NCBI GenBank assembly: GCA_016711485.1
Contig: JADJSX010000006.1
Location: forward strand, 234,001-298,000
Source of the DNA: Leptospiraceae bacterium
GTDB lineage: Bacteria > Spirochaetota > Leptospiria > Leptospirales > Leptospiraceae
Reading direction: 5' to 3'
DNA: 64,000 nucleotides
Positions within the stretch are counted from its first letter, which is position 1, and every line of letters starts with the position of its first letter. Shown one piece after another: positions 9,811 through 18,444 of this stretch. The notes beneath the pieces are model-generated. The model was not told where the DNA came from, made no database searches, and saw nothing but the letters and a program-made list of their open reading frames with translations. Position numbers and translations under genes: made by a program.

Positions 9811-9837
9811 TTGAGAAATAAAATTCTTTTCGATAAT
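9811..9837 (+). promoter_or_regulatory. possible hisD promoter
   Basis: TTGAGA at 9811-9816 and GATAAT at 9832-9837 with a short 15-base spacer, 25 bases before ATG 9862. A TAATGA at 9834-9839 would give a 17-base spacer with a weaker -10 box. This is a sequence-likeness call only. Confidence 0.3.
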
Positions 9838-9861
9838 GATTATTTAATTTCAATAGTTATT

Positions 9862-11148
9862 ATGGCTATAAAAATTAAAAAAATCAGTATAAAAAATAAA
9901 AATGAATACTCGAATATTTTAGAACGTGCAAAGGGTGATATTTCGGAAGCATTTGATGTTGTAATTCCTATCTTAAAAGAAGTGAAAGAAAAAGGAGATG
10001 TGGCAATTCGTCATTATACTGAGAAATTTGATAAAATTAAATTAGAGAATTTTAAATTTCATACGAGAGAATTAGAAGTTAATATTCCTGAGGATTGGAA
10101 ATCTGCATTAGAAAAAGCAAAATCGAATATTCGGCAATTTCACGCCGCACAACTCAAAACAAAAACAGAAATTATAGTCAGTGGAAATAGACTTGGTATT
10201 AAATATACTCCGGTCGAATCTGTTGCCGTATACGCTCCGGGAGGTAAGGCGCTTTATCCATCCTCTGTTTTAATGGGAGCAATTCCTGCAAAGATTGCCG
10301 GAGTAAAAAATGTATCTTTGATAACACCTCCCTCTAAAGAAGGCGGGTTAAATCCTGTGTTATTATATGCCGCGCAAATTGCAGGTGTAGATACGATTTA
10401 CACTATAGGCGGAGCTCAAGGCATAGCCGCATTAGCCTATGGAACAGATACTGTTACAAAAGCAGAATTTATTGTTGGTCCCGGAAACCGTTATGTGACA
10501 GCTGCAAAATCTTATTTAGCTGGAGTGGGGCAGATTGGAATAGAAAGTCCGGCAGGACCAAGTGAAGTTTTAATTATTGCGGATAATTCTGCAAATCCAG
10601 AATGGGTTGCCTGTGATATGCTTTCGCAAGCAGAACACGGGGAAGATTCTGTTGCAATTCTAGTGACTAATTCGGAAGAACTTGCAAAAAATGTAGATTT
10701 GGAATTAAAAAAAGCATTATCCGCTAGACCAAAGCGCAAAGAAATGAAAGAGCGTGCGATTGATGAAAATAGTTATATATTAATATTTCCTAATATAGAA
10801 GAATGTATCGAATTTTCAAATATTTATGCACCAGAACATTTAGAAATCATTACTGAAAATTATGAATCTGATTTTGAAAAGATTACCCATGCCGGCTCTG
10901 TATTTTTAGGAAAATATTCTCCAGTTGCAATGGGGGATTATATTTCTGGGACTAATCACGTTTTGCCTACTGCCGGTGGTAGTAGAATATATTCGTCTTT
11001 AGGAGTTGATACTTTTTTAAAACGAGTGACTTACCAAGAAATTCGTCGCGATTCTCTAAAAGAGTTATATCCTTTTGTCAAAACACTTTCGGAAATCGAA
11101 GGACTTGACGAAGAACACGGAACTTCAGTGTATTTGCGGACTCTGTAG
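9862..11148 (+). CDS. hisD: histidinol dehydrogenase
   Basis: A 428-residue protein of normal HisD length. It converts L-histidinol to L-histidine with two NAD+ in the last steps of histidine synthesis. Visible family motifs are YAPGGKALYPS, GGAQGIAALAYGT, VGPGNRYV, GPAGPSE, the AEHGEDS region, APEHLE and GTNHVLPTAG, which contribute substrate, zinc and catalytic residues. I start at ATG 9862, which gives the standard N-terminus; the longer frame begins with a TTG at 9811 that overlaps a possible promoter. No other his genes lie in the window, so it is a solitary his gene here. A short AAATTC/GAATTT inverted repeat (11153-11169) follows the stop but lacks a T run. Confidence 0.96.
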   Translation: MAIKIKKISIKNKNEYSNILERAKGDISEAFDVVIPILKEVKEKGDVAIRHYTEKFDKIKLENFKFHTRELEVNIPEDWKSALEKAKSNIRQFHAAQLKTKTEIIVSGNRLGIKYTPVESVAVYAPGGKALYPSSVLMGAIPAKIAGVKNVSLITPPSKEGGLNPVLLYAAQIAGVDTIYTIGGAQGIAALAYGTDTVTKAEFIVGPGNRYVTAAKSYLAGVGQIGIESPAGPSEVLIIADNSANPEWVACDMLSQAEHGEDSVAILVTNSEELAKNVDLELKKALSARPKRKEMKERAIDENSYILIFPNIEECIEFSNIYAPEHLEIITENYESDFEKITHAGSVFLGKYSPVAMGDYISGTNHVLPTAGGSRIYSSLGVDTFLKRVTYQEIRRDSLKELYPFVKTLSEIEGLDEEHGTSVYLRTL

Positions 11149-11267
11149 CATAAAATTCGTATAGAATTTCTATCTATTGTAAAAAAATACTTTACAAACG
11201 AAATATTTACTATACAAGGTCTTATTTCTAGTAGCACAGGAAGAACTGGAAAATTTCTGGAGGAAAT

Positions 11268-11591
11268 ATGGAACTAAAATTTAGAGAAAAGGGACAACAC
11301 AAAATCGTAAGATTAAGTGGAAGTCTTGATATTTATACTGCTTCAAAAGTAAAAAAAGATATTACACAAATTATCGACGAAGAAGAGTGTGAGTCCGTTG
11401 TTTTTGATATGTCGGAAGTGCAACATATGGATTCTTCTGGAATTGCGCTCCTTGCGAATATTCAAAAGAAAATGAAATCTGGAGGAAATAAATTTGCTCT
11501 TCTTTCTCCAACGAATGATATAATGGGAGTGCTAAAGTTATCTTCTTTGGATACTTTTTTTACTATTTATCAAAATGAAATGGCTATTTAA
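11268..11591 (+). CDS. STAS-domain anti-sigma factor antagonist
   Basis: A 107-residue single STAS domain. The signature VFDMSEVQHMDSSG places candidate phospho-acceptor serines at S56/S57. Such proteins are released or sequestered by an anti-sigma kinase and so control an alternative sigma factor, or act in other partner-switching circuits. A strong GGAGG at 11259-11263 fixes the ATG start. No cognate HATPase anti-sigma kinase or PP2C phosphatase lies beside it, so the partners must be elsewhere. It is followed by tRNA-Leu on the other strand and is probably monocistronic. Confidence 0.9.
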   Translation: MELKFREKGQHKIVRLSGSLDIYTASKVKKDITQIIDEEECESVVFDMSEVQHMDSSGIALLANIQKKMKSGGNKFALLSPTNDIMGVLKLSSLDTFFTIYQNEMAI

Positions 11592-11663
11592 TAAAGAAGT
11601 TTGTAGGATAAGCTATAAAACTTTGTGTATTGAGTTATGTTAAATTAATCAAGGAAAGGGGAT

Positions 11664-11745
<82 letters not shown>

Positions 11746-11764
11746 TCTTGTGCTATAATTTCTG

Positions 11765-11784
11765 GTTTGACTTTTATGTCAAAC
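11765..11784. promoter_or_regulatory. palindromic divergent promoter region (tRNA-Leu / histidine kinase)
   Basis: GTTTGAC and GTCAAAC are perfect 7-bp arms around TTTTAT. The minus-strand arm contains a consensus TTGACA (11777-11782) upstream of tRNA-Leu, with an AT-rich -10 candidate (AATTAT) 16 bases further. The plus arm gives TTGACT facing the kinase gene. The 57-bp gap between the two genes is thus probably a divergent promoter with a symmetric element over the -35 box. Confidence 0.4.
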
Positions 11785-11802
11785 TAGAAATTCGTAATTA
11801 CC

Positions 11803-13866
11803 ATGCCTGAAGAAAAACTCCGAGAGAACGCAAACATTAAAATCTTTATCGTAGAAGATGATCCTATCATCTTTATGCATTTGGAGTTTATGTTAAAAGA
11901 GAAAGGATATCGAATAGTAGGAAGTGAAGCAAATGGTTCCAACGCTATCGTAAATATTAAACTTTCTGAACCTGATATCATTTTAATGGATGTTTCTATT
12001 GAAGGAGATATTGATGGAATTGAGACTGCTTTAATTATTCGAGAAAGATTTGGAATTCCAGTTGTATTTATTACTTCCTTTTTTGATGAAAAAACAATTG
12101 CCCGTGCTAAAATCGCTACACCCTTTGGATATCTTATCAAACCTGTTTCTCCTAAGGATCTATACATTGCTATCGATATTTCCCTCTATAATCACAGTAT
12201 GGAGAGTAAAATTAAGGAAAGTGAGGAGTGGTTTCATACAAGTTTGCAAAGTATCAGTGAAGGAATTATAACAATAGACAATGATGATAATATAAAGTTT
12301 ATAAACGAAACTGCTGAAAAACTTCTAAAAGTTAAAAAAACTATATTTGGAATACCTTTAACAAATATTTATAATCCTGTGCGAGAGCCGAATACAGTAT
12401 TCAGAAACTCACATGAATATATTAGCTTTTCTGATCAACAGGATTATATCTGTTTGCCTCAAGAAGACGGCTCAAAAATATTTTTAGAAGAAACCATTCG
12501 TCCGATTCAGAATAATAAAACTGAGAATTTTCTTGGGAAAATAATCGTTTTTAAAGATGTAACAAAAAAATTAATCCTCGAACGTAAATTAGTAGTTCGT
12601 TTAAATTATGAAATTGGAATTAGTAATTTTTCGAAGGTTTTATTATCTCCGTTAACTAGTATAAAAAACTTCAATGATTCTTTACGAGAGCTTATTTCTT
12701 ATTTAGATATGGGACGTGTAACGTATTATAATTTTTCAAAAATTGATTCAGAAACGTCTTTTTCGATAGGTGAAGAGGCTATTATAAATGAAACTGTTCG
12801 TTCATTTCCAATTATCGATAGAAATTTTACTACCTATATTCAAAGCGTAATTTCTTCCTTAAAAACTAACCAACTTATATATGGAAGTTGGACCGCTAGT
12901 GGTGATTCTATTGATTCAATTTTGGAAGGAAGAAATACAAAATCATATATACTTATTCCAGTTTTCTATCAACATTCCTTAGCGGGTTTTATTTTTTTTG
13001 AAGATACTTTACAATCAAGAGATTGGCCAGAAGAGGACTTACAAATTTTTCGAATTATTGGTGATCTTTTTTCTACTTTTATAGAAAGAACTCGAAATGA
13101 GAACTTGATAAAAAATCATAGAGATTATTTAGAAAAATTAGTAGAAGAAAAAACTAGTGAATTACAAAGCGCAGTAAAGTTAGCTCAAGCGGCTAACGTA
13201 GCTAAAAGTGAATTTTTAGCTAATATGAGTCATGAACTTAGAACTCCACTCAATTCAATTATTGGTTTTTCGAAATTAATTCGACTTCCTGATGAATATA
13301 AAAAGGAACACGAATTCCTTAGTTATATAAACAGTGCGGGTAATCATTTACTTAAATTAGTGAATGATATTTTGGATATTTCAAAAATGGAATCTGGAAA
13401 AATGATCATTAGAAAATCAAAATTTGATTTATATGAATCTTTAATGAATTCTATTTTCATTCTAATGCCACAAGCTACCAAAAAAAATATGCAAATCCTA
13501 AAACCCGACCCAGTTGAATGTATTTTTACCGGCGATGAAAAAAGGATTCGCCAAGTTTTTTTAAATTTGGTATCGAATGCAATTAAATTTACTGGTGAAA
13601 ATGGAATAATAGAAGTAAGGCTTCGAATTTTAGATCGTTTTGTTGAAATATCTATTAAAGATAATGGAATAGGAATTAGCCTAGAACACCAGAAGTATAT
13701 TTTTGATAAATTTTATCAAATTGGGCAAGTGATGTATTCTGAAATTGAAGGAACAGGGTTGGGACTTTCTATTTCTAAGTATATTGTAGAAGGGCATGGT
13801 GGGGTTATCCTTCTCGAAAGTATGCCAGGGAATGGCTCACAGTTTACAGTTAGGCTTCCTTTATAA
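11803..13866 (+). CDS. REC-PAS-GAF-histidine kinase
   Basis: A 687-residue cytoplasmic signalling protein with no membrane segment. The N-terminal receiver (about 12-130) has acidic D19/D20, phospho-acceptor D63 in LMDVS, Thr in VVFITSF and Lys in YLIKPVSP. A PAS domain follows (about 140-255), then a GAF-like region (about 270-425), a short coiled coil, HisKA with MSHELRTPLNSI, and HATPase with NLVSNAIKFTG, DNGIGIS and GTGLGLSI. With the receiver at the N-terminus it is likely to be driven by another kinase and to integrate PAS/GAF signals. It is divergent from tRNA-Leu and its 3' end overlaps the convergent zinc-ribbon gene by 6 bases. No clear ribosome site precedes ATG 11803. Confidence 0.9.
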   Translation: MPEEKLRENANIKIFIVEDDPIIFMHLEFMLKEKGYRIVGSEANGSNAIVNIKLSEPDIILMDVSIEGDIDGIETALIIRERFGIPVVFITSFFDEKTIARAKIATPFGYLIKPVSPKDLYIAIDISLYNHSMESKIKESEEWFHTSLQSISEGIITIDNDDNIKFINETAEKLLKVKKTIFGIPLTNIYNPVREPNTVFRNSHEYISFSDQQDYICLPQEDGSKIFLEETIRPIQNNKTENFLGKIIVFKDVTKKLILERKLVVRLNYEIGISNFSKVLLSPLTSIKNFNDSLRELISYLDMGRVTYYNFSKIDSETSFSIGEEAIINETVRSFPIIDRNFTTYIQSVISSLKTNQLIYGSWTASGDSIDSILEGRNTKSYILIPVFYQHSLAGFIFFEDTLQSRDWPEEDLQIFRIIGDLFSTFIERTRNENLIKNHRDYLEKLVEEKTSELQSAVKLAQAANVAKSEFLANMSHELRTPLNSIIGFSKLIRLPDEYKKEHEFLSYINSAGNHLLKLVNDILDISKMESGKMIIRKSKFDLYESLMNSIFILMPQATKKNMQILKPDPVECIFTGDEKRIRQVFLNLVSNAIKFTGENGIIEVRLRILDRFVEISIKDNGIGISLEHQKYIFDKFYQIGQVMYSEIEGTGLGLSISKYIVEGHGGVILLESMPGNGSQFTVRLPL

Positions 13867-14238
13867 GTCTAACGTTTCAAAAATATTTTCGTTCCCACTT
13901 TCGTTATTAGTGTCTACTTTGCCGAGGTAACAAAATTTGCAGCCATAAATATGAACTGGTTTTTTACCATTTGGTCCAAAACTGTCTTCCATATAAGCGT
14001 ATAAAAATTCAGTTTTTCTTAGGCCTGTTCCACAGACTGGACATATACGTGGTCTCTGAATGTTTTTATCCCAATTTTTCCCGTATACTTTTTTAGGATC
14101 TGCCCCTTGAAAATTATCTTCCTTTTCTTCTCGTTGAATTTTTTCTTTATCCAGTCGTTTGTCTTCAGAATCATAAAAAAACATCAGAACGATTCCAATG
14201 AGAATTAATGTAAATAGTATACTAAAAAAACTGAGCAT
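13861..14238 (-). CDS. small membrane-anchored zinc-ribbon protein
   Basis: A 125-residue protein not assigned to a named family. Residues 1-22 form one hydrophobic segment, followed by a charged acidic/basic stretch. The C-terminal half has CPVCGTG and a later CKFC, giving a four-cysteine zinc ribbon with a loop of about 38 residues. It probably sits at the inner membrane with the ribbon in the cytoplasm. It is the last gene of the operon that begins at 16681, 5 bases after the nucleotidyltransferase, and overlaps the convergent kinase gene by 6 bases. Confidence 0.7.
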   Translation of the reverse strand: MLSFFSILFTLILIGIVLMFFYDSEDKRLDKEKIQREEKEDNFQGADPKKVYGKNWDKNIQRPRICPVCGTGLRKTEFLYAYMEDSFGPNGKKPVHIYGCKFCYLGKVDTNNESGNENIFETLDL

Positions 14239-14243
14239 AGATT

Positions 14244-14921
14244 TTAAATACTTAAATAAGAATTGATTTTGTTTGCCATGGTTTCTGGTACTTTAAACCC
14301 ACCATCCTGCACTCGTTCAATGTATTTTTTAAAAGAGTAGGAATGTTGGGAGGAGTGTATTAGACCTAAAAAACAATCAGCTAATGATTCTTCAATTGCA
14401 TTACAAAGTTCAATGTCATCATCGAGTCGTTCTTCGTATTGATGCAGCAATTTACGATTGATGCCGCGACATATAGATCTATAAAAACCAAATTTGATTA
14501 AAGAAAGAGAATTAAAATTTCTGATTTTTAGATCATAATCTAATTGGCTCAAATTAATACAGTCAACTACTTGTACCGGGTAACTTTTATTCGAATATTC
14601 ATATACAAGAGTGTTTATTAATAAATTCTTATATAAATTTAATCTGGAACAATTTTCATGATCACAATCTCCAATGCGCCCTCTGTCACAATTCAAATAC
14701 ATTACAACATCTGTATCTGAATGTTCTGTCGCTTGACCAAAGTTGACTGATCCCATTAAATCAAATGCTATTGTATCGTCTGTTGATTCTATTAAATCTA
14801 CAAATCTTTTGAAATCATTGATTCGATTTCTAGACACAGAAGTTTCATGACCTCGAAAAAATTTTTTTAATCCATTGAATTCTTTTATGATTGGATGATT
14901 TTGAAAACGTTTAATAGCCAT
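14244..14921 (-). CDS. nucleotidyltransferase-fold protein with Cys/His insertion
   Basis: A 225-residue protein with a Pol-beta-type nucleotidyltransferase core: G57-S58, then D69-x-D71 in HSDTDVV, and a third Asp, D120, in VQVVDCIN. All three metal-binding acidic residues are therefore present, suggesting an active NMP transferase. Between the second and third Asp lies C78-x7-C86-x-H88-x2-C91, a possible zinc knuckle not part of the minimal fold. The C-terminal half is helical. The start ATG overlaps the metallophosphoesterase stop by one base (TAATG), so the two are translationally coupled. The substrate is unknown; tRNA, an antibiotic or a protein are all possible for this superfamily. 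Confidence 0.75.
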   Translation of the reverse strand: MAIKRFQNHPIIKEFNGLKKFFRGHETSVSRNRINDFKRFVDLIESTDDTIAFDLMGSVNFGQATEHSDTDVVMYLNCDRGRIGDCDHENCSRLNLYKNLLINTLVYEYSNKSYPVQVVDCINLSQLDYDLKIRNFNSLSLIKFGFYRSICRGINRKLLHQYEERLDDDIELCNAIEESLADCFLGLIHSSQHSYSFKKYIERVQDGGFKVPETMANKINSYLSI

Positions 14922-15928
14922 TATCTTCTTACGAACTCTTCTTCCGTTATTTGTGAATTTTCATTTAAATAATCTAGTTTTAAATGTTTTTCTGTTGTAT
15001 TCACTTCCATTAAATGAGATGTTTTCCCATCGATTAATCTGTATAAACCCACAGATGTTACCAATTTGTTTTCAAAAGAAATTTCAGCAAAAAATCCACC
15101 ATGTTGAAATCCATAAATAGATTCAACCGGACCAAAGTTGGACGGGTTTAAAAATACTGTTTTACCTTTCTTTAATACTCCTTGGTCTTCATGTACGTGA
15201 CCGGAAACAACTAAACTTGGTCTTTTTTCTGCATCGTCTAAGTATCTTCTAATTCCTTGTGATCCAATATTTCCGAATCCGGGAATTTTATCTAAAAATC
15301 CGTAAGCAGGATTATGAATCATGGCTATATCTGGAAGTTCTTCTTTAAAAAAGTCTTCCGGTTCGCTATAGGATTGACCGTATTTGTTGTACTCATGAAA
15401 TTTAACTGCCAGTTTTTGTGGTATTCCGGAAGTCGAAATAGGGGCACCTCCGTATCCAGAAAATTTTAATCCACCATATTCGATCGATTTACGGTGAATG
15501 TCCAATTCGTAAAGTGCTGTGTATTGCAAATCAATATCATAATTTCCCGGGAGTAAAATACAAGGAGATTCCGCATATGACTTAATTACACGGTCGATAA
15601 TTTGGTATTTTTCTTTCATTGTTTTTGCCGCTTGATTAAATAATTCGCGGTAACGTACGCAAGATTGTTGAACAGATTCAGAATACTTACTAGAGAAGCG
15701 GATAACGCGTGTTGCATAATCATACGGGGTTATATCTTCACCTGCATTCTGGGCTAGAATTTCAAGTTCTTCTTGGTATGTACAAAATTCAATGATTCGA
15801 TCACTACTAAAAAAAGCTTTATAGATAATATCACCGGAGAGCATATAAATATCGGGGGAAGTTTGTTGGAATACTTCTTTCATTCCTCTTAGGCCATCAT
15901 GAATATCAGTTAAATAGATTATTTTCAT
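14921..15928 (-). CDS. metallophosphoesterase with a helical insertion
   Basis: A 335-residue calcineurin-like phosphoesterase. Motifs in order are D8-x-H10 (TDIHD), G32-D33, G128-N-Y-D131 (Tyr replacing the usual His of GNHD), an IHNP motif and GHVH near residue 240. The gap between the GD and GNYD motifs is about 95 residues, far longer than the 25-35 of a minimal enzyme, and the insert is helical. It would hydrolyse a phosphodiester or phosphomonoester; the substrate is unknown. It abuts the upstream 250-residue gene with no gap and overlaps the nucleotidyltransferase by one base, so its job is probably linked to that enzyme. Confidence 0.85.
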   Translation of the reverse strand: MKIIYLTDIHDGLRGMKEVFQQTSPDIYMLSGDIIYKAFFSSDRIIEFCTYQEELEILAQNAGEDITPYDYATRVIRFSSKYSESVQQSCVRYRELFNQAAKTMKEKYQIIDRVIKSYAESPCILLPGNYDIDLQYTALYELDIHRKSIEYGGLKFSGYGGAPISTSGIPQKLAVKFHEYNKYGQSYSEPEDFFKEELPDIAMIHNPAYGFLDKIPGFGNIGSQGIRRYLDDAEKRPSLVVSGHVHEDQGVLKKGKTVFLNPSNFGPVESIYGFQHGGFFAEISFENKLVTSVGLYRLIDGKTSHLMEVNTTEKHLKLDYLNENSQITEEEFVRR

Positions 15929-16681
15929 TTAAATACCGAATTCATTTAGAAAAGAATCTGTATTTGAATCAATAGATTCAACAACTACAATATCAATTCC
16001 AAAAATATCCATTAAGGATTTGATCAGGACACTAGAACGAACATAAAAGAGTATTTTGTGATTATGCGCTACTAATTTTTTAATTTCTATATTATGGCCA
16101 ATTTTTACCTTATTAAGAAAAAAATCTAGATTAACTCTAATTTCATTATGAAGTTTTGTAAGACTTAAAAATTTGGGAAATAATTTTACAATTGTTTCTA
16201 AAATATATCTTTTATGAAAAAAATCAAAACGAGATATGAAACGTACAAAATCAAATTTTCTAGGACGACCGTCCCAAATTTTATAGTCGGAAATTCTAAA
16301 TCGCACATGATTGTGTTTTACCCAAATAGGAGTAAGTTCGACAATATAATTTACACTTTCAATTTTAAAAATTTTTGCGAGAGGATAATAGCGAGTAATG
16401 AAATTTCCTTCTAAGTAAACTTTTCCTTTGTTTGAGTCTATGGTAAATGTATCCAACTTTTCCGTTTCTTCTACGACTTGTAGGTAAAGAAGTTCATTGA
16501 TATAACGTAAATTTAAACTTACTTTATATTCATCTTTAATTTCATCGGTTGCATTTAAAAGCATTTCGATAGACTTTTCGGGTTGGAATAAGTCCCAAAC
16601 TGGAGTTGTCATAATTTGCTCGGTGGTCTTAAGTACCTGACCTAATTTGCGAGTCGCCTTTCGAACAAAAAATTCAATCAT
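15929..16681 (-). CDS. hypothetical protein, first gene of phosphoesterase operon
   Basis: A 250-residue protein I do not recognise. There is no signal peptide, no clear membrane segment and no known catalytic motif. It is rich in Lys, Phe and Ile and appears to alternate strands and amphipathic helices, with a basic N-terminus. The stop codon directly abuts the metallophosphoesterase ATG. Start ATG 16681 is the first in frame after a 470-bp gene-free gap, so the operon promoter should lie there. It may be a partner or regulator of the downstream phosphoesterase and nucleotidyltransferase, an inference from coupling alone. Confidence 0.7.
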   Translation of the reverse strand: MIEFFVRKATRKLGQVLKTTEQIMTTPVWDLFQPEKSIEMLLNATDEIKDEYKVSLNLRYINELLYLQVVEETEKLDTFTIDSNKGKVYLEGNFITRYYPLAKIFKIESVNYIVELTPIWVKHNHVRFRISDYKIWDGRPRKFDFVRFISRFDFFHKRYILETIVKLFPKFLSLTKLHNEIRVNLDFFLNKVKIGHNIEIKKLVAHNHKILFYVRSSVLIKSLMDIFGIDIVVVESIDSNTDSFLNEFGI

Positions 16682-16778
16682 AATGTAATTTCACTTTTTC
16701 CGAATAAGTAATGAAATCAATCGTAAAATTCTGGCTAATTAGAAAAAGGCTAGCTAACCGACGGAATTTTATTTACCC

Positions 16779-16794
16779 TACGCCAAAAGTAATT
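16779..16794 (+). repeat. dispersed 16-mer, copy 1
   Basis: TACGCCAAAAGTAATT. It matches consensus TACGCYRAAAKTAATT shared with 45918-45933 and 55857-55872, all in long gaps. Confidence 0.4.
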
Positions 16795-16928
16795 TCTCAA
16801 TTTGTAAAGAATATGGTATTTTCAAACGCCCCAAAAAAAAGTTCAGTTTAAAGCGAGTGTGTATTTACTTTTTTGCATTTAGTATACTAAGTTTTGATTA
16901 CTAAAACAAAGTAATAGTTAGATTCTCA

Positions 16929-17020
16929 TTTGGGCAAAAACCAATTTATTTACTCACCTTACGCGCAAGCTCGTTTAGGTGAGAGATAAGGGCAATCGGC
17001 GACCTAGGCTGCCGCCCAAA
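16929..17020. repeat. 92-bp GC-rich element with inverted ends and internal hairpins
   Basis: Perfect 7-bp terminal inverted repeats (TTTGGGC at 16929-16935 and GCCCAAA at 17014-17020) enclose two further structures. The first is a hairpin with arms CTCACCT (16953-16959) and AGGTGAG (16977-16983). The second is a nested stem GGGC/GCCC plus GGC/GCC around a CCTAGG loop (16990-17017). The GC-rich character stands out from its AT-rich surroundings. It could be a miniature palindromic element or a structured RNA. I see no target duplication at the ends. Confidence 0.4.
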
Positions 17021-17152
17021 CCTGCTTATTCATTAATTCATTAGCTTTATCTAATATTCTTAACTTTGCTTTAAATTTCATAATTTTTCTTTTTTGCGTA
17101 ACATCAGTTAAGTATTCATTAAGATTCTAAAGAAAATGCCGAAAGTTTTAAA

Positions 17153-18181
17153 ATGAAAAGTCTATTATTGTCATTGTTTTATCTAGGGTTTGGGTTTACT
17201 TCCTTTGTATTTGTTTTATACTCGCAAGAAACAGAAGACTGGACAAAACGAATCGAAAAAAAATGGGGAATGGAAGATGATAAAAAAAATGAGATTCAGA
17301 AAAAGGTTAAGTCGGAAAATCCAATTCCTGTTTTTCTAACTCAATTTCAGCCAGTCAAACAAGAATTTCCTGTAAACCCAACAATGGAAAATCAAATTGT
17401 CGGAAAGATGGGAACTAAAATTACAATTCCTGCCAATTCGATTGCACTTCCTATGGGTTATAAACGGGGTGATATTTTGACGATGGAGTTAATCGAAGTT
17501 TATAATGACTTAGATTTTATTACTTCTGGAATAAGTTTAGAGTATTTGAACCCAAATCTAAATATCTTCGAGTCAGGTGGAATGTTCAAATTAACAGCGA
17601 CTTATTACGATAAGCCACTGAATCTAAAACGTGGTGTTAAATTAAAAGTCGAAATTCCTAGATTAATTGATTCGGATAAAAAAATGAAATTCTATAAGTT
17701 AGACGAAAAAGAAGGATGGGTGGATAAGGGAGAACTTTCCGATTCAGACACAAGACCTGCCAACTCAGATTCACCAAGACCCAATTTGTTATCTAAGTTA
17801 ATGGATGATTTTAAATGGTGGAATTGCGATTATCCGAATCCAGACACAACTTGTATAGAAGGCAAAATTATTCCATATGACGCTAACTCTCCGTCTACCG
17901 TAACTCTAGTTGGTTTAGATTATAAAAATGCTGCAAGTCGTTTTGCAGAAAATAATCGATTTCAAGTAAATGCGATTAAGGGCAAACGAGTGAAACTAAT
18001 CGTTATGGACGCAATAGGAAACATTGGTCTTTCATTAGAATTAAATACGGGAACTTTAGATTCTTCCTCAGAAAAAAAATGTACCGACATCGGTACAATT
18101 CAAATCCTAAAGACAGATAGAAGCATTCTGAAAGACCGACAGAAATTACTGAATCATTTGGGTTTGTATGATGTGAGGTAA
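17153..18181 (+). CDS. exported protein of unknown function
   Basis: A 342-residue protein with an N-terminal signal sequence (about 1-26: KSLLLSLFYLGFGF then a break near LYSQ). Residues about 65-190 read as a beta-rich domain (TKITIPANSIALP through the LKRGVKLKVEIP strand) that resembles ZU5-like surface modules. The C-terminal third (from TCIEGKI) resembles a carboxypeptidase-regulatory-like beta sandwich, with cysteines in WWNCDYPNPDTTC that may pair. It is probably periplasmic or on the outer-membrane surface. No enzyme motif is visible. It stands alone between two gaps. The family calls are by resemblance only. Confidence 0.7.
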   Translation: MKSLLLSLFYLGFGFTSFVFVLYSQETEDWTKRIEKKWGMEDDKKNEIQKKVKSENPIPVFLTQFQPVKQEFPVNPTMENQIVGKMGTKITIPANSIALPMGYKRGDILTMELIEVYNDLDFITSGISLEYLNPNLNIFESGGMFKLTATYYDKPLNLKRGVKLKVEIPRLIDSDKKMKFYKLDEKEGWVDKGELSDSDTRPANSDSPRPNLLSKLMDDFKWWNCDYPNPDTTCIEGKIIPYDANSPSTVTLVGLDYKNAASRFAENNRFQVNAIKGKRVKLIVMDAIGNIGLSLELNTGTLDSSSEKKCTDIGTIQILKTDRSILKDRQKLLNHLGLYDVR

Positions 18182-18343
18182 TAGAGACTATTATATACCA
18201 TTTCTTATTAATAAGTTTCGCTATTTTTCATAAAAGTGGTATTCCCAATTTCCAAAAGAAAGTAATTTAGTTTTATATCGGAATTTACATTCGGCAATTG
18301 GGATAAGAACCTTTCTGGAAAGGATATTTCAGGCTCTTGGAGC

Positions 18344-18373
18344 TTGACTTTTATTAATAGAATAAGATATTAC
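18344..18373 (+). promoter_or_regulatory. possible mfd promoter
   Basis: TTGACT at 18344-18349 and TATTAC at 18368-18373 with an 18-base spacer, about 70 bases before mfd. The 263-bp gap 18182-18444 also has a small CCTTTC/GAAAGG hairpin (18310-18323) that could end the previous transcript. Otherwise I see nothing in it. Confidence 0.3.
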
Positions 18374-18444
18374 CATATACGCTCTAACACAAATTTATTA
18401 TTTATTTTAAGAAATCCGACTTTATAAAATATGGCATTAGTGTC

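Larger units (their letters stand above)
16682..17152. other. gene-free gap with structured element and dispersed repeat
   Basis: No supportable gene lies in these 471 bases. They hold one copy of a 16-bp sequence found in two other long gaps (16779-16794) and a 92-bp GC-rich structured element (16929-17020). Both the minus operon (start 16681) and the plus gene (17153) must be read from promoters here, but I see no strong consensus pair. Confidence 0.6.

Noticed and set aside
16929..17020. GC-rich element as a complete transposon
   Set aside because: Only 92 bp, no transposase and no target duplication.
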